This document shows positions 1-11,500 of a DNA stretch of 64,000 nucleotides, piece by piece. The notes beneath the pieces are model-generated. The model was given only the letters and a program-made list of their open reading frames with translations. It had not been told where the DNA came from and searched no databases. The translations under genes and the position numbers were made by a program. Within the stretch, counting starts at the first letter, position 1. Each line of letters begins with the position of its first letter. The DNA comes from Phaseolus vulgaris (taxonomy: Eukaryota; Streptophyta; Magnoliopsida; Fabales; Fabaceae). The DNA lies in contig NC_023751.2 in assembly GCF_000499845.2 (NCBI RefSeq), positions 8,412,335-8,476,334 on the forward strand, written 5' to 3'.

Positions 1-638
1 TGGTCAATACAACTCCAACCATGGTTTCATAGTCTGTACTAAGTTTGGGTAAAGGAGGAGGATTGTGATAGGCTTTTCATAGCTTATCTAATGCTCGGTG
101 ATATAGTCTTAAACCTGGCCAAATGGCATGCGTGATCTATATAGTAACTTCACCTGATAATGGAACAAGTTTGTTATTGCTATTCTTTGGGTCAATGCAC
201 TCAGTGGTGCTTGTTAATCATCGTAACTTTGGACATTTATCCAGTTATTTGTGTATTCCTCTTTTGGGTTAAAAGTTTAGTAGAAATATATAGAAAATCG
301 GCTCAATCTATCATGAGGTATCCCATACTTGAACTCATTTATGATCTCTATAGTTATGTTCTAATACACTTTAGGAGTTACAAAAGCATGAGTGGAATTC
401 ATTGCAAACAAGTTAGGTTACAAAATTTTATAGTTTTTAATAAACTTCAGCTAATGATAAATAGTGTGTTAAGGAATAAGTACTCAACATTTCTCCTAGT
501 TATATAATGCTAAGACAGTAACATTTCTCCTAGTTATATAATGCTAAGACAGTAACATTTCTCCTAGTTATATAATGCTAAGAAAGTAACATGTGTGGCA
601 ATTTGGTATTGAAATGATTGTTTGTGGCATGCATGCAG
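1..638. other. Intron or upstream part of the MEB-like gene
   Basis: No coding exon can be supported here. The first recognisable exon of the MEB-like gene begins at 639 in phase 1, so the start codon and at least one exon must lie to the left of the window and this stretch is most simply intron. An open frame at 160-507 has no recognisable domain. The only structure seen is a 34-bp tandem triplication at 487-588. Confidence 0.5.
487..588. repeat. 34-bp tandem repeat, 3 copies
   Basis: Three head-to-tail copies of a 34-bp unit beginning ACATTTCTCCTAG lie at 487-520, 521-554 and 555-588. The first two are identical and the third has a single C-to-A change. The array ends about 50 bp before the splice acceptor of the first visible MEB-like exon. 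Confidence 0.95.
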
Positions 639-3600
639 GCAACAATTTTGATGGTGCAAAATCTGCTCTTCCAAAAATTCTTGGAGAGGAAGACTCTGGT
701 ATACTGGTCGGAAATTCCGACATTCAGTGTAGTCCATGCAATGGAGTCAACAACATGGAAATTGTTGATGAAAAAGTACCTTCCTCCGGAGCAGAGTTAC
801 CTTTACCGAATTCATCTGAAATACAGGCTGCTGCAACTGTAGAGATTTTTGGTGATGAAAGCAGTGCAAAAACATATCCTAACTTGACAGAAGAAATTGA
901 CCAGCAACTGAAAGAATTTGATGTTGAGGCAGTGTTGGCAAAACAAGAGACACATGATTTGTTTTGTCCTAATTGTAAGTCTTGTATTACTAAAAGAGTG
1001 ATTCTCAGAAAGAGAAAAAGGACTACTCATATTCCTAACTTAGACACTAAAGCAAAACGTGACAAGTCAGCCATTGAGGTGGTTGATAGTTCTGTAGATC
1101 AAAGCAACCAAGGTGATCATGCAATTGTAACACCTGATGATGTAGGTAGAGTAGAGCCACCTGCTGATAATTATGAGCCCGAAAGAGAACCAGAAGTATT
1201 CAGATGTTTATCATGCTTCAGCTTCTTTATTCCTATGAGTAAGTTGAACACATTTCCTGTGCAAAATATAACAATATGGTCTTAGATTTTCAGTTTTATT
1301 TATTTTATTGATTTTCTGGTTTAAATATTCCATTGCTAGATATCTAGTTAGGAATATTGTAACATAGCATTCACATGTTTTGGGAGATGGTTAAGGATTA
1401 AAGGTTATCATCCTAATACTTATGGTGCTTATGTAATGATCATCTATTTGTGCTAAAAAAATCTAGTTACTTTGGCAGGAAACAGATTCAAACTGTTCCA
1501 AGTTTTGGTGGTAAGCCTGAAACTTCACAAAAACTTCCAGTTATACCTGCATCCAATGTGGAGAATCCTTCAATTGTTGCAGCTTCCAATTTAAATTGGT
1601 TCTTCACTCTGGTTACTTCAATTAAGGGAAGGAGAACTAGTGCCCAAGGTAATTAATAATAATAGTAATAAACAATTACTACTAGTTGGAGTCACTTTCA
1701 CAGTGATGCTTTCACAAACATAGGACCCGCCCAGGTATTATTTATTATCGTTGTCATTTTTTAAGGTATTTTTACAATGGAACATTGGGAAAATTCTTTG
1801 ACACAATCTTGATTTAATTTTAATTTGTTGTTTGTTTAAACGTGATAATCATGCTTGCAATAGTTATTTTCAGGAAGCAAAAATATAAAACCTGCAATTT
1901 CTTATTCCTCTACATTCCCTGGGCCAACTTTCCCTTTTTCTCCAGTGGAAGATACGTGAACTGACAAATTTGTAGTAATGAGATCTTTCTGCTTTCAATT
2001 GAAAGCCTGTTTTCTTGACATCTTGGTGTAGGTGATGCTTCTATTGAAGAATCTAGAACAGATCCCGCTTCAATTGAAGATTCTAGAATTGATAATCCAG
2101 AAATTCCACTTGCTAATACACCTATAAGCCATGGAGGAGTAAATTCTTCGATTCCCTCAATAGTGAAGTCAGTTGTAAAGATTGAATCGTGGATAGAAAA
2201 AGGCAAGAAATCCAATGCGGCACTGCAGAATAAGCCATTGGTTGAACAGAGTGATTCCCGCACACAAAGTTCTAGTGATGTGGAAGACAAAAGTCGTGAT
2301 TCAGTGGTTGCGATAAAGACAGGTATGCTTCAAATTTAGTGATGACACTATTCCTTGATTTTGTTTTCACCTTGTAGCTTGTGAGGATAGAATTTTTCAT
2401 TAACACTTTAAAAATTAAATAAATTTCTCTATAGATTAAAATTAAGTTATGAATAAACTAATTTGTTTGAAGCTCTTTCAAATTAGCTTTTTCAAAGGAT
2501 ATTTTTTAACTTGTGAATTAGTCAATTTTATCTTATAGAGAAATTCATTTCACCTTTCTTATAATTTTCAACTTAAAATAGTATTGTCCAACTCTGCGTG
2601 ATGAATTTGGCACATAACAAAGCTTTTTGGAGAGGTATTTCCTTAGTCATACACAGGTTTCACTGTCATATGGTCAATCTTTGAAGACCATTAGTCATAA
2701 ATGAAGCATTATGATTATGATATATATGAGTAATTTTTCTCTATTTTGGTGGAATATTATAAATTCCAAAACCTGCAAATTATCCTATTCAATTATGTTA
2801 TGCGTGCAGATACTGATGCTGATATTGCCAAGCGTGATAGTGTTTTATTAGCAACTGTTGCTACTACTGAAAATGTGAGAGAGAAAAGTCGTGATCCGGT
2901 GGATGTGATAAAGATAGGTATATTTAAAATTTAAGATGACAATTCCTTGGTTTTGTTATGATTTTTTTTGTCTTTTTAACAAAGAATTATGTTGTCTATC
3001 TATTCCTGATGAAATTGACAACATAAGTAAAGCTATCTGTTTGGAGAGGTAATTCCTTAGTGATACAGTTTCTAAAGTCACAGGCTCAATCTTTGAAGGC
3101 CTGTTATAAATGAAGCAGTATAGTTATGAAACATTATAAAATTCCAAACCTGCAAAATTGTCTTTTGGTTGCATGTTGAATTGTGCGTGTAGATGTTATT
3201 GCAGATATATCCAAGCCTGATAGTGTTTTAGTAGCAACTGTTGCTACCACTAAAGAGCTTTTTAATGCTGAGAAACCTGCAAAAGATGCCATTCTAAAAC
3301 CATATGAAGGGTCTCCAATCTTTGACAAGACACAGAAAGACGTAGAAAATCCACTGGAGATGGCTCAGGATAGTTATTCCTCTTTGATGAAAGAAACACA
3401 ATCACCAGATCAATCATTTGGCAGTGAAGTAGTTGCAAATGATGTAGCTAGAGACAAACACAATTTCAGAGTAAATGGCTCGATTCCATCAATTCAAGAT
3501 TTTAAGGAAGTGCATACGGGTATTGAAGGGGGAATAAAACCTTATGTTGCAAAAGAAAAGGAAGGTATGAAGACGAATGAACTCAAGTTAATAATCATTA

Positions 3601-5002
3601 AACAATAATTCTGACTCCCTTATCTTTTCTTTCAGTTCGTTCTTCTCATAAGAAATGTTAGGATTTTGTGTGTGTGTAAATAACCATAACTATGATTATG
3701 ATGTTGTTAGTAATGTGAAGTTTTTGTTGAGGCAGAAGCATTTGAAACCTCAACGTTCCAGGCAGCATACGTTCCAACTGAAGGAGCTATTGTGTCAGAA
3801 ACACATACTGAAATCGATATTGGAGAGCAACCAGGGGCTGAAATTGGTGAGCACCAAGAGTGGGAAATGCTTAAAAGCATTGTGTACGGTGGTTTAGTTG
3901 AATCAATCACTAGTCTTGGGGTTGTGTCATCTGCTGCTTCTTCTGGTGCTGCTCCATGTAAGTGCTTCCATCTCTCTCTTACTGGGGGAGGGTTGATGGT
4001 CAATTCATTACATAATATAGTTATCTCTATATGTGTGAATTCTTTCCTTCTTAATCTTATTTTGAGTTGTGTGGTGATGCTAAAGTGCTTACAAATAAAT
4101 TAATATTCATGTTTTATGTTTAAATAAACTAGATGCATCTTATGTCCTTAGATTTGCTCATGGTAAATGAAGCAAGTTTATTTAAGAGGGACTCTGCTGT
4201 TTTCCAGGTTTTATGAGATGGGGATCTGAAATTCTAGAATTGTTATTTTATATTTTAAAATTGATATTTAGATTGGTAAGAATGTGTAACTTTTGTTTTT
4301 CTTTTATGGCTATTGTAGTGAATATTATAGCATTGGGTTTGGCGAATATCATCGGTGGACTTTTTGTCATTGGCCATAATGTGAGTGGCCTTCCATTTGT
4401 TGCTTATTTACAGTTCTATTGGTTAAAGCTCACTTCTTTCTTTTCTATATTTGATGTGTACTGCATAGTATTGTTTATATGACAGTGCATGGCTGCATGA
4501 TGTTAATGTCATAACTCTTTTCTTCTTTTCCCAGCTCATTGATTTGAAAAATGGTCATTCTGGAGGGAATCCACTACAAATGAATACACAACAAGATCGA
4601 TATCAAGAACTACTTGGCCGTAGAGAAAACTTCACACTTCATGCTTTTCTAGCTGTTTTATCATTCTTAATTTTTGGTTCTGTCCCACTTGGTGTCTACG
4701 GCTTCTTTATTTCTAAGAACTACTATGGTGAAGGTAATATTGCAGCTGTGACAGCCACTTCTGTTGTGTGCATCATTCTTCTTGCTATGGGAAAAGCTTA
4801 CACCAGTAGACCACCCAAATCCTATTTCAGAACAGTGCTGCATTATGTTAGCTTGGCACTTGCAACCTCGGGAATCTCTTACATAGCAGGTGATCTAGTT
4901 AAGGATCTCCTAGAGAAAATCAGTGGCTCGGAATCTGGTAATGTTCTTGCCATGCCCTTCTCAGACACAACAAGAATGGAACCAGCGTGGATGTCTTATT
5001 GA
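639..5002 (+). CDS. MEB-like (membrane protein of ER body-like) protein, 5' partial
   Basis: Exons read as 639-1238, 1479-1648, 2032-2322, 2810-2917, 3193-3564, 3736-3957, 4319-4380 and 4535-5002 (stop TGA). Nearly all introns are phase 1. The N-terminal part is acidic and low-complexity, with a Cys cluster CPNCKSCITKR followed by FRCLSCFSFFIP (CxxC pairs, possibly metal-binding). The last three exons encode the conserved membrane part: LKSIVYGGLVESITSLGVVSS, then LNIIALGLANIIGGLFVIGHN, then three further hydrophobic segments. This resembles the CCC1/VIT1-related domain of Arabidopsis MEB1/MEB2, ER-body membrane proteins linked to iron/manganese handling; function here is inferred from family. 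The 5' end is off the window. Exon 1479-1648 does not keep frame with the best donor at 1239, and exons 2032-3564 contain a tandem duplication. A possible extra exon near 1872 (after TTTTCAG) is in frame but lacks a clear donor. Confidence 0.8.
2285..3260 (+). repeat. Tandem exon-intron duplication inside the MEB-like gene
   Basis: The segment from about 2285 to 2880 (end of one exon, a whole intron, start of the next exon) is repeated from about 2881 to 3260. Matching landmarks: AAAGTCGTGATTC at 2290 and AAAGTCGTGATCC at 2885; the intron phrase TCAATCTTTGAAG in both introns; the exon phrase GATAGTGTTTTA followed by GCAACTGTTGCTAC in both exons. The 108-bp exon 2810-2917 is therefore a hybrid: its first half matches the start of exon 3193-3564 and its second half matches the end of exon 2032-2322. 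It is a symmetric phase-1 exon, so it adds 36 codons without breaking frame. The second intron copy is shorter. Confidence 0.85.
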
Positions 5003-5479
5003 AGCTTGTATTTAAAGGCTCCTCCTGCTGCTGCTGTTTCTGCTTCTAGCCCAATAAGGATGTTGAAAATATGTGGTATAGCATGTTAGAGTTCAAAGCA
5101 ACCTTCTCATTTTTTCTTGTTTTCTTGGATTCTTTGTTAACACGTCAAGGAAAACACTTTCTTTTTGGATTTTTTATTTTTTCAGAAGAGTAGCTAAAAA
5201 GTTGTTTAAAAAAACTGAGAATGAGTACTTCGTTTGTGGAATGGTTATGAAAAAAATAGTTTAATAATGGTTTATAATTTTAATCAACTTTAATACTTCG
5301 TTTATTATTAATTAATTAGAGAAAGGAGAATGTGAAAAAGCTTGCTGAAAAATAACTCTTGCCTACAAATATAAGAATAGGAAAATAAGATGCATGGTAA
5401 TATTATTTAATTCATGGATAAAATTAAAAAGAATTGAAAAAAAAGTAAGTGAAACGCATTCCCAACACTTTTTCATATT
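5003..5479. other. 3' UTR of the MEB-like gene and AT-rich spacer
   Basis: Non-coding. The first 150-250 bp probably hold the 3' UTR, including a CTCCTGCTGCTGCTG tract just after the stop codon. The remainder is AT-rich and featureless up to the target-site duplication of the next element. Confidence 0.5.
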
Positions 5480-5487
5480 CAAATTTC

Positions 5488-6183
5488 TAGGGGTGGCAAA
5501 GCGGCCAGCCCACCCCGCATTGGCCCGCCCCGTGCTTGGCCCGCAAAAATGCGGGTTGGGTTAGCTCGCCCCGCAAAGTTATTGCGGGCTAGAATTCTCA
5601 ACCCGCCCCGCATAAGAGCTGGCCCGCGGGTTTGTGGGCCAGCCCACGTTCTTTTTTTCTTTTTTATTTTTAAATTAAATATTTTTATTTTTTTTTACAT
5701 TTTGTTTTTAAAAAATTGTCAAATTAAACCTATATATTTGTACTATCAAACCTAAATTCTTTTTCTTCCTTTTCAAACCTAATCAAACATCAAAACATTA
5801 AGATAAATATCAAATATCACTATTCTTCCACTTCCAAAACATTAAAAATACCTAATTCCAAAACATTAAGCATAAACATTAAACATAAACATAAACATTA
5901 ATTCAAAAACATTAAACATAAACATTATTGACGCGATTGTTTTGTGTTTCTTTCTTTAAAATTTTGTGAAAACCTAATTGCGTTACCTTGCTGCTAAGTG
6001 TCAATTCTTTTTTCTTGTGGGTTAGTGGGTCAGCCCGCCCCGCCCCGCTGCTGACCCGCACGGGTTACGGACTAATACGGGGCGGGCTAATGCGGGTTAG
6101 CGGGTGAAAAGGTCAGTCCACCCACATTTTTTATCAGCGGGCTGCGGGTCGGCCTGCACGGCCGCCCCACTTTGCCATCCCTA
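5488..6183. mobile_element. hAT-like non-autonomous element with perfect 8-bp TSD
   Basis: The element starts TAGGGGTGGCAAAG and ends CTTTGCCATCCCTA, which are terminal inverted repeats. It is flanked by the identical 8-mer CAAATTTC at 5480-5487 and 6184-6191, the duplication length typical of hAT transposons. About 150 bp at each end are strikingly GC-rich (GGCCCGCCCCG, GCGGGTT words) while the roughly 350-bp core is AT-rich with repeated AAACATTAA words. No transposase is encoded. An open frame at 5549-5755 is composed only of the GC-rich arm and a T-rich run. Confidence 0.85.
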
Positions 6184-6946
6184 CAAATTTCTAACACATT
6201 TACGATTTTGTTACCACTTTTCAGCACCTTTCGTTCTCAAATTCAAAAAAGTGAATCTACTTCTATCCAAACCCTGATCATGGTTCCAAATTACTTACGT
6301 ACTACAGCCTGTATGTAATATCAATAATTACTTCAACTTGTACTATTGCTTTGATTTTTCTTTTAATTATCAAGCCTTCTTATGTTTTAATTTTAATTAA
6401 TTAAAATATACTAGCTTAACAATTAAATAAATCAATTGAGGCGTAATCATTTCAACATTTTTTTCTTCATTTTCCTTTAAATCAAATTTTTTTAAATAGT
6501 CTTCAACTAAGATATTTTTAGTCATTTATACTTAATTCAATCTTGACATCTCCTTCCATCGAAAAATAAATATATCAATTTATTTATAAAATAACATAAT
6601 AATTCTAATTAACTTAATTAGAATAGACTATAAATAACTCTTCTTATAGCATATTACATCTTAATAAATAAATTTATGTGTAACTTAATCTGCATAAATT
6701 TTATGAACTAAAGGATGGTTTTGCTCCACCTACATATTATAATCTAACTTAATTTAGTTTAATTCTTAGTTTAAGTGGTACCTTCAAAATGTGTAACTAT
6801 ACTACAATGATAATTAATATAATAAAATATTATTAATTTTGTTTGAGTTTGCTGAATTTGGAAACTACTCATTATTGAAGTTGATTGACTTTAGATGGTA
6901 TAAGATGTGATACTTATTTAATTGGCGATTCATCCAAACATATTAA

Positions 6947-6988
6947 CATTATTATTATTATTATTGATATTATTGTTATTATTATTAT
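6947..6988. repeat. (ATT)n microsatellite
   Basis: Imperfect ATT trinucleotide repeat interrupted by GATATT and GTT units, about 14 units. Confidence 0.85.
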
Positions 6989-7368
6989 AGATAAATATAA
7001 AAATTGAATTAAATATTTCTAGAAGTTAATTTTAATTTATATAAACTAAAATTAAGAATTTAAGATAATTATACAATCCAGCTTTCTAGGTAGAAAAGTT
7101 TACCATATTTTTTATTTTGATTTTCTCTTTGTTTAAAATAATTATAAAGAAAATTATCCACATAATTCCAAGTCATCATAAACATGCTTTATTATTAATT
7201 ATTAATAAATACAATTTTCATGAACAGTAAGAACAAAATATATCCAAAATATAATTTCATAACGATCAAATATTGAAAATATATCAAATGCCCCTAAAAC
7301 TTAATTACTATGTATACCAAATAATAAAAGAAAATATAACTAACAAAATTTCGACCTCAATTATAAGT

Positions 7369-7803
7369 TATGTAGCATAGACACTGACACGAATACTAAT
7401 ACGACACCGACACAGAAATATATATAATATCTAAAATGTAGGATATGAGATACAAATCTATATATTACATAACTATGAATTATATAAATTGACAATAAAG
7501 ATTTATGTGCATTAAGTATGTTTCAGTTTTTTTTAGCAAAATGATGTATTTTATGGCTGGTTCGAAAAGATTTGTTCTTTATTTTTATAATCATAATACA
7601 AATTTATACAATAAGTTTAAGTTTTTAAAAGATTAATGTATTTTTCATTTTTAAAATTGTGTTAAATCCATGTTAAAATGGTCAAAAATCAAATAAATAT
7701 TTTTTAAACTAGACACTTAACTGATAATTGTCCTATGAGTGTTGTATCCAATTCGTGTGTCTGACATTTAAATTTCATTTAAGAGGAGTGTCCGAACTTT
7801 ATA
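7369..7803. mobile_element. Possible MITE with GACAC-rich inverted ends
   Basis: The left end TATGTAGCATAGACACTGAC and the right end, which reads GTGTCCGAACTTTATA on the plus strand, are roughly inverse-complementary. Sub-terminal GACAC/GTGTC words are present on both sides (GACACCGACAC left, GTGTGTCTGAC right). This resembles a common plant family with GACACGGACAC termini. Ends are degenerate and no target duplication could be fixed. Confidence 0.4.
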
Positions 7804-8587
7804 AATGATAAGTGCAGGACAACCCTTAAAGAATTGTGTTACTAATTAAAGATATATTTTTTTGCAGTGACAATTGATGCAAACGTGTCAAGATCCAAGT
7901 GCGTCTTTAAATAAGTGTAGATAAAATTTATTTTGATTAAAATTTTGGAATTATGTAAGTTATTAAGAGTGTTTTTATCATTAACTTAAAATTTAATATA
8001 TATATATATAATTGATTTTGTTTCTAATCCAAACTTTAAAATTTTTATGTACCTATAATTAAAAAATTATTAAAATAAATCTTGTCAATTTAAATGAGGA
8101 ACGGATGTAATTATGATATCAAAAAATATTTCATGTTAATATACTTCTAATACACTCAACAGTCAAAAATCATAACAACTGTAAGAGAAAAATCGTAACA
8201 AATGTAAAAAAAATAAAATCATTCCAATAAAATTTAAAGTAAGATAAAAATCAATTTAATTTTTAATATAAGAAAAAAAATATTTAACCCATAATTTTTT
8301 ATTTGTCATAAAAGTTATGTGAAACTTTTATACTGAAAATATTTTTTTAACCAAACTAAATAAATACCCAGAAAAATTATCTGAAATTAAGTTAACTGGC
8401 ATTTCAACTTCTTTTTGATATAAAAGTGGAAGAAAAACTGGTCCGAGCAAGTAAAAACCGTTGAAGTCTGGTTGGTAACGTCACACTTAGTATGTGCTTC
8501 CAAAACGACTGCGCTTGATATATGAGAGGGGAGGGAAAGAAAGAAAACAGAAGCGGAAAAAGAGGTTGTTTGTGTTGAGTAGCGAAG

Positions 8588-11500
8588 ATGGAGACTCTGA
8601 AAGCAGCTATTCCAGAAAGCCTGAAGCGAGCGATAGCGGATAGCAATGTCGATGATCTTCAAAGCACTTGTTCTTCTCTTCACCGCTTCTTTCTCCACTT
8701 CGATCCATTTCACCAGGTAAACCAACCGAACCTTCTCTATTCCTAACCAATAAATAATCCCTAATTTCTTGTTTATGCGCATTGCTGTGGTTCCAGATTA
8801 TCACTCAACTGGCGGATCCAAAGTATGGTCTGTGCGGTAAGAGTGAGGAAGATGCCTTGAAATCCAAGCAGCTTGGGAATGAATGCTTCTCCAACGCAGA
8901 TTATGCCAAGGCCTTGGACTGCTATACCCAGGTTTCTTCTTCTTTTGAAATTTATATTTTTCTTGAACTCTTCTCTGTCGTATAGGTGATTGGAACGTGC
9001 CGTTCTTTCATAGTTAAACATCTTTAATGAACTGGACCGCTTTAATGAATCGGTTCTTTACTTATCCGCTTTAATAAACAAGTTCAGAACCGGTTCGGAA
9101 TCGAACCACTTCCGGACTAGTTTCGACTTTTTTGTTTGTTTGTAAAATCCGGTTCTGAAGTGCATTATGCTGTCGTCTTTACTTTTTCTTTTCATAAAAT
9201 ACATCTGAACATGACAACATACATACAAACCGGAATCGGGCAACTATAGGAGTTTTTGGTACAACACATTGTTCATTGCAGCATGTCAAATAGCATTGTC
9301 AGATGATAATGGAAAGCAAGTTATTGTCCCGAAGCCATATAAATTATAGAGAAAATGAAACATCAAGAACAAAGGTCATAAATTTAAAATAAAAGAAAAA
9401 ATGACCACCTAGAAAGTGAGAGAGTGGTACGTTCAAAGTGGGGGTAGCAAATTTAATAACATGACAAATGAGGTTTAGACACTTTACACTTAGTAAGCTA
9501 TTTGCTTCCAAGCTCCAACGTTCAAGTACTTCAACATGGTTGTACATAGATCAAATTGTGGATTGGATTTTACTTGACTGTCTTGTGTGTATTTGGAGTA
9601 GAGGTTTTGTATAAATGTATTGCCATACTAATAGGTATTTTTTTGTAACTTCTTTTCTTTCTAAGAGGTAAAATAGAATAACTCAATCTAAGGGTAATGA
9701 TCATATGGTGGAATGCATTGCATGCCCCATAATAGGTTGTACTCTTCTCTTTCATGGGAGTTAATGACTATTCATAGTTATTAAATTGACATCAAAGAAG
9801 AGTTCAACCCATTGCTTTCTGTCCTAACGAGACATGTTGAACTTTAGAAATGTAAATGGAGATTGGGAATGATAAGCTTTCTGTTCTAGGCTCTAGCATT
9901 CATCTATGTATATATACATTAGGAAAAGTGGGTGAAACCGTGAAGATGTCTTTGATACTTTGTTCAGTTCGTGAAGTTAATATAGGATCTGTTTAATAAT
10001 GTATGTCCACTCGCTATATTAGTAAGATCCACAAGAAATTTACTTGATGTTAGAGTGTGTTAGAAAGGGTTTGAAAAAATGTGTTGATAGCATTCTTCAT
10101 GTTATGATTGATTAAAAAGACATGAAAAGTTAATTTATGAAATTTTTGGTTAAGTAGGCTTGGCTAGGCCTGAAATAGTAGGAAACAATATTTTTGGGTT
10201 GTCTTGGAATGAAATGGAATTCCATCATTCTTCTGATCAAATTTCTGTCCCCCCAGACTGTTCATCCAACAAAACATGTCTTAAAATAGTTCACACTTTT
10301 TTTCTTACTATTTTATCCTAATATAAAACATTTTTAAATCGGCCAAAGTGTACATCTATTATCTGACATTGGGAAGCAATTTTTTATTCTTGTTTTATTA
10401 CGTGTTTAAGGGAAGAAAACTTATTAATCATGCTCTATCAAAAGAAAAATAATGGATAAATACAATAGAGCAGATTTATAGCTTTCTTCTTTTTTCAAGT
10501 TTGTTTGAACATATTGTCTCATTCTTTATAAGTGTTCCTTACTTGCTCTTCTTCTAATATGATGGATAGGCATTGCGCAAGGCTCCATTAGATACTGGTG
10601 ATAGGAAAAGTAATCTTGTTGCAACATTATATATCAATCGGGCTACTGTATTGCATGTAAGTTCCATTTTAAAGTTAGCTCTTAGTCCTTAACCACACTC
10701 ACATTATTTCTAAAATTGAAGGGCTTGATAATATAATAGAGTATTCATGCATGTACGTTTCCTGCAGAAAATGAGTCTTTTAGTAGAATGCTTGCGAGAT
10801 TGCACTCGAGCTCTTAAAATTTGTCCAAGCTACGCAAAGGTGAATGTCAGCTTCAGTATTTACTTGTTTTTGCTGAGTTTACCTTTTTTCTTATGTAGTT
10901 ATGCACCTTTATTGAATGGGTTGAGTTCTTGTATTTGTACTAGGTTTGTTGTAATGTGTGCAACAATGTTTGCAGATTAAGTATTCATGAGTGGTTAAAA
11001 AGAAATTTCAATATCTTTTTACTCTGTACTTTGTAGTGGAAGTGTACATAAATAGTTTAGTAATGGAAAAAAAACACTTTCTTTGCAATTTGCCTCAGTG
11101 CAGTATCTGAAAACTTATTGGGGTTGTCTTAGAATTTCTGTTATTAACGTGATAATCCAAAGTAATGTGTATTTTTACAAGTTTTGTTTCTTCATCCTAA
11201 TTAATCAATATTTGTTGTGGTGCAAATGATCTTTTTGGAATGTGTTGATGTAGGTTGCTGTGGCAAAGAATATGGATGCGAACATATATTATAGTTTCAG
11301 TTATTCTTTTATTAATTTATTATTTTGGCTATAGGCATGGTACAGGAGAGGTAAGGCAAATGCTTCATTGGGAAATTACAGAAATGCAATTTGCGACCTA
11401 AATGTGGCCAAGATTGTGGAACCTTCATTAGGTGGGAAGAGACAAATAGAAGTTGAACTGAAAATTCTTTTAGACCAATGCAAAAGCACAAGTGCGGCAG

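Larger units (their letters stand above)
6192..8587. other. AT-rich intergenic region upstream of the SET/TPR gene
   Basis: No exon recognised. It contains an (ATT)n microsatellite near 6947-6988, a probable short MITE at 7369-7803 and a short (AT)n run near 8000. The last 100-200 bp before 8588 should hold the promoter and 5' UTR of the SET/TPR gene; a weak TATA-like GATATATGAG occurs near 8516. Confidence 0.5.

Noticed and set aside
160..507. 115-aa open frame at the left edge
   Set aside because: No recognisable domain, runs into the 34-bp repeat, and lies where the MEB-like gene should have an intron.
5549..5755. 68-aa open frame with Arg/Pro-rich start
   Set aside because: Made of the GC-rich arm of the hAT-like element followed by a T-rich run.
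9040..9130. GGTTCGGAATCGAACC-type words suggesting a tRNA T-arm
   Set aside because: No acceptor stem or anticodon arm can be folded around it; it is a local palindromic repeat in intron 2.
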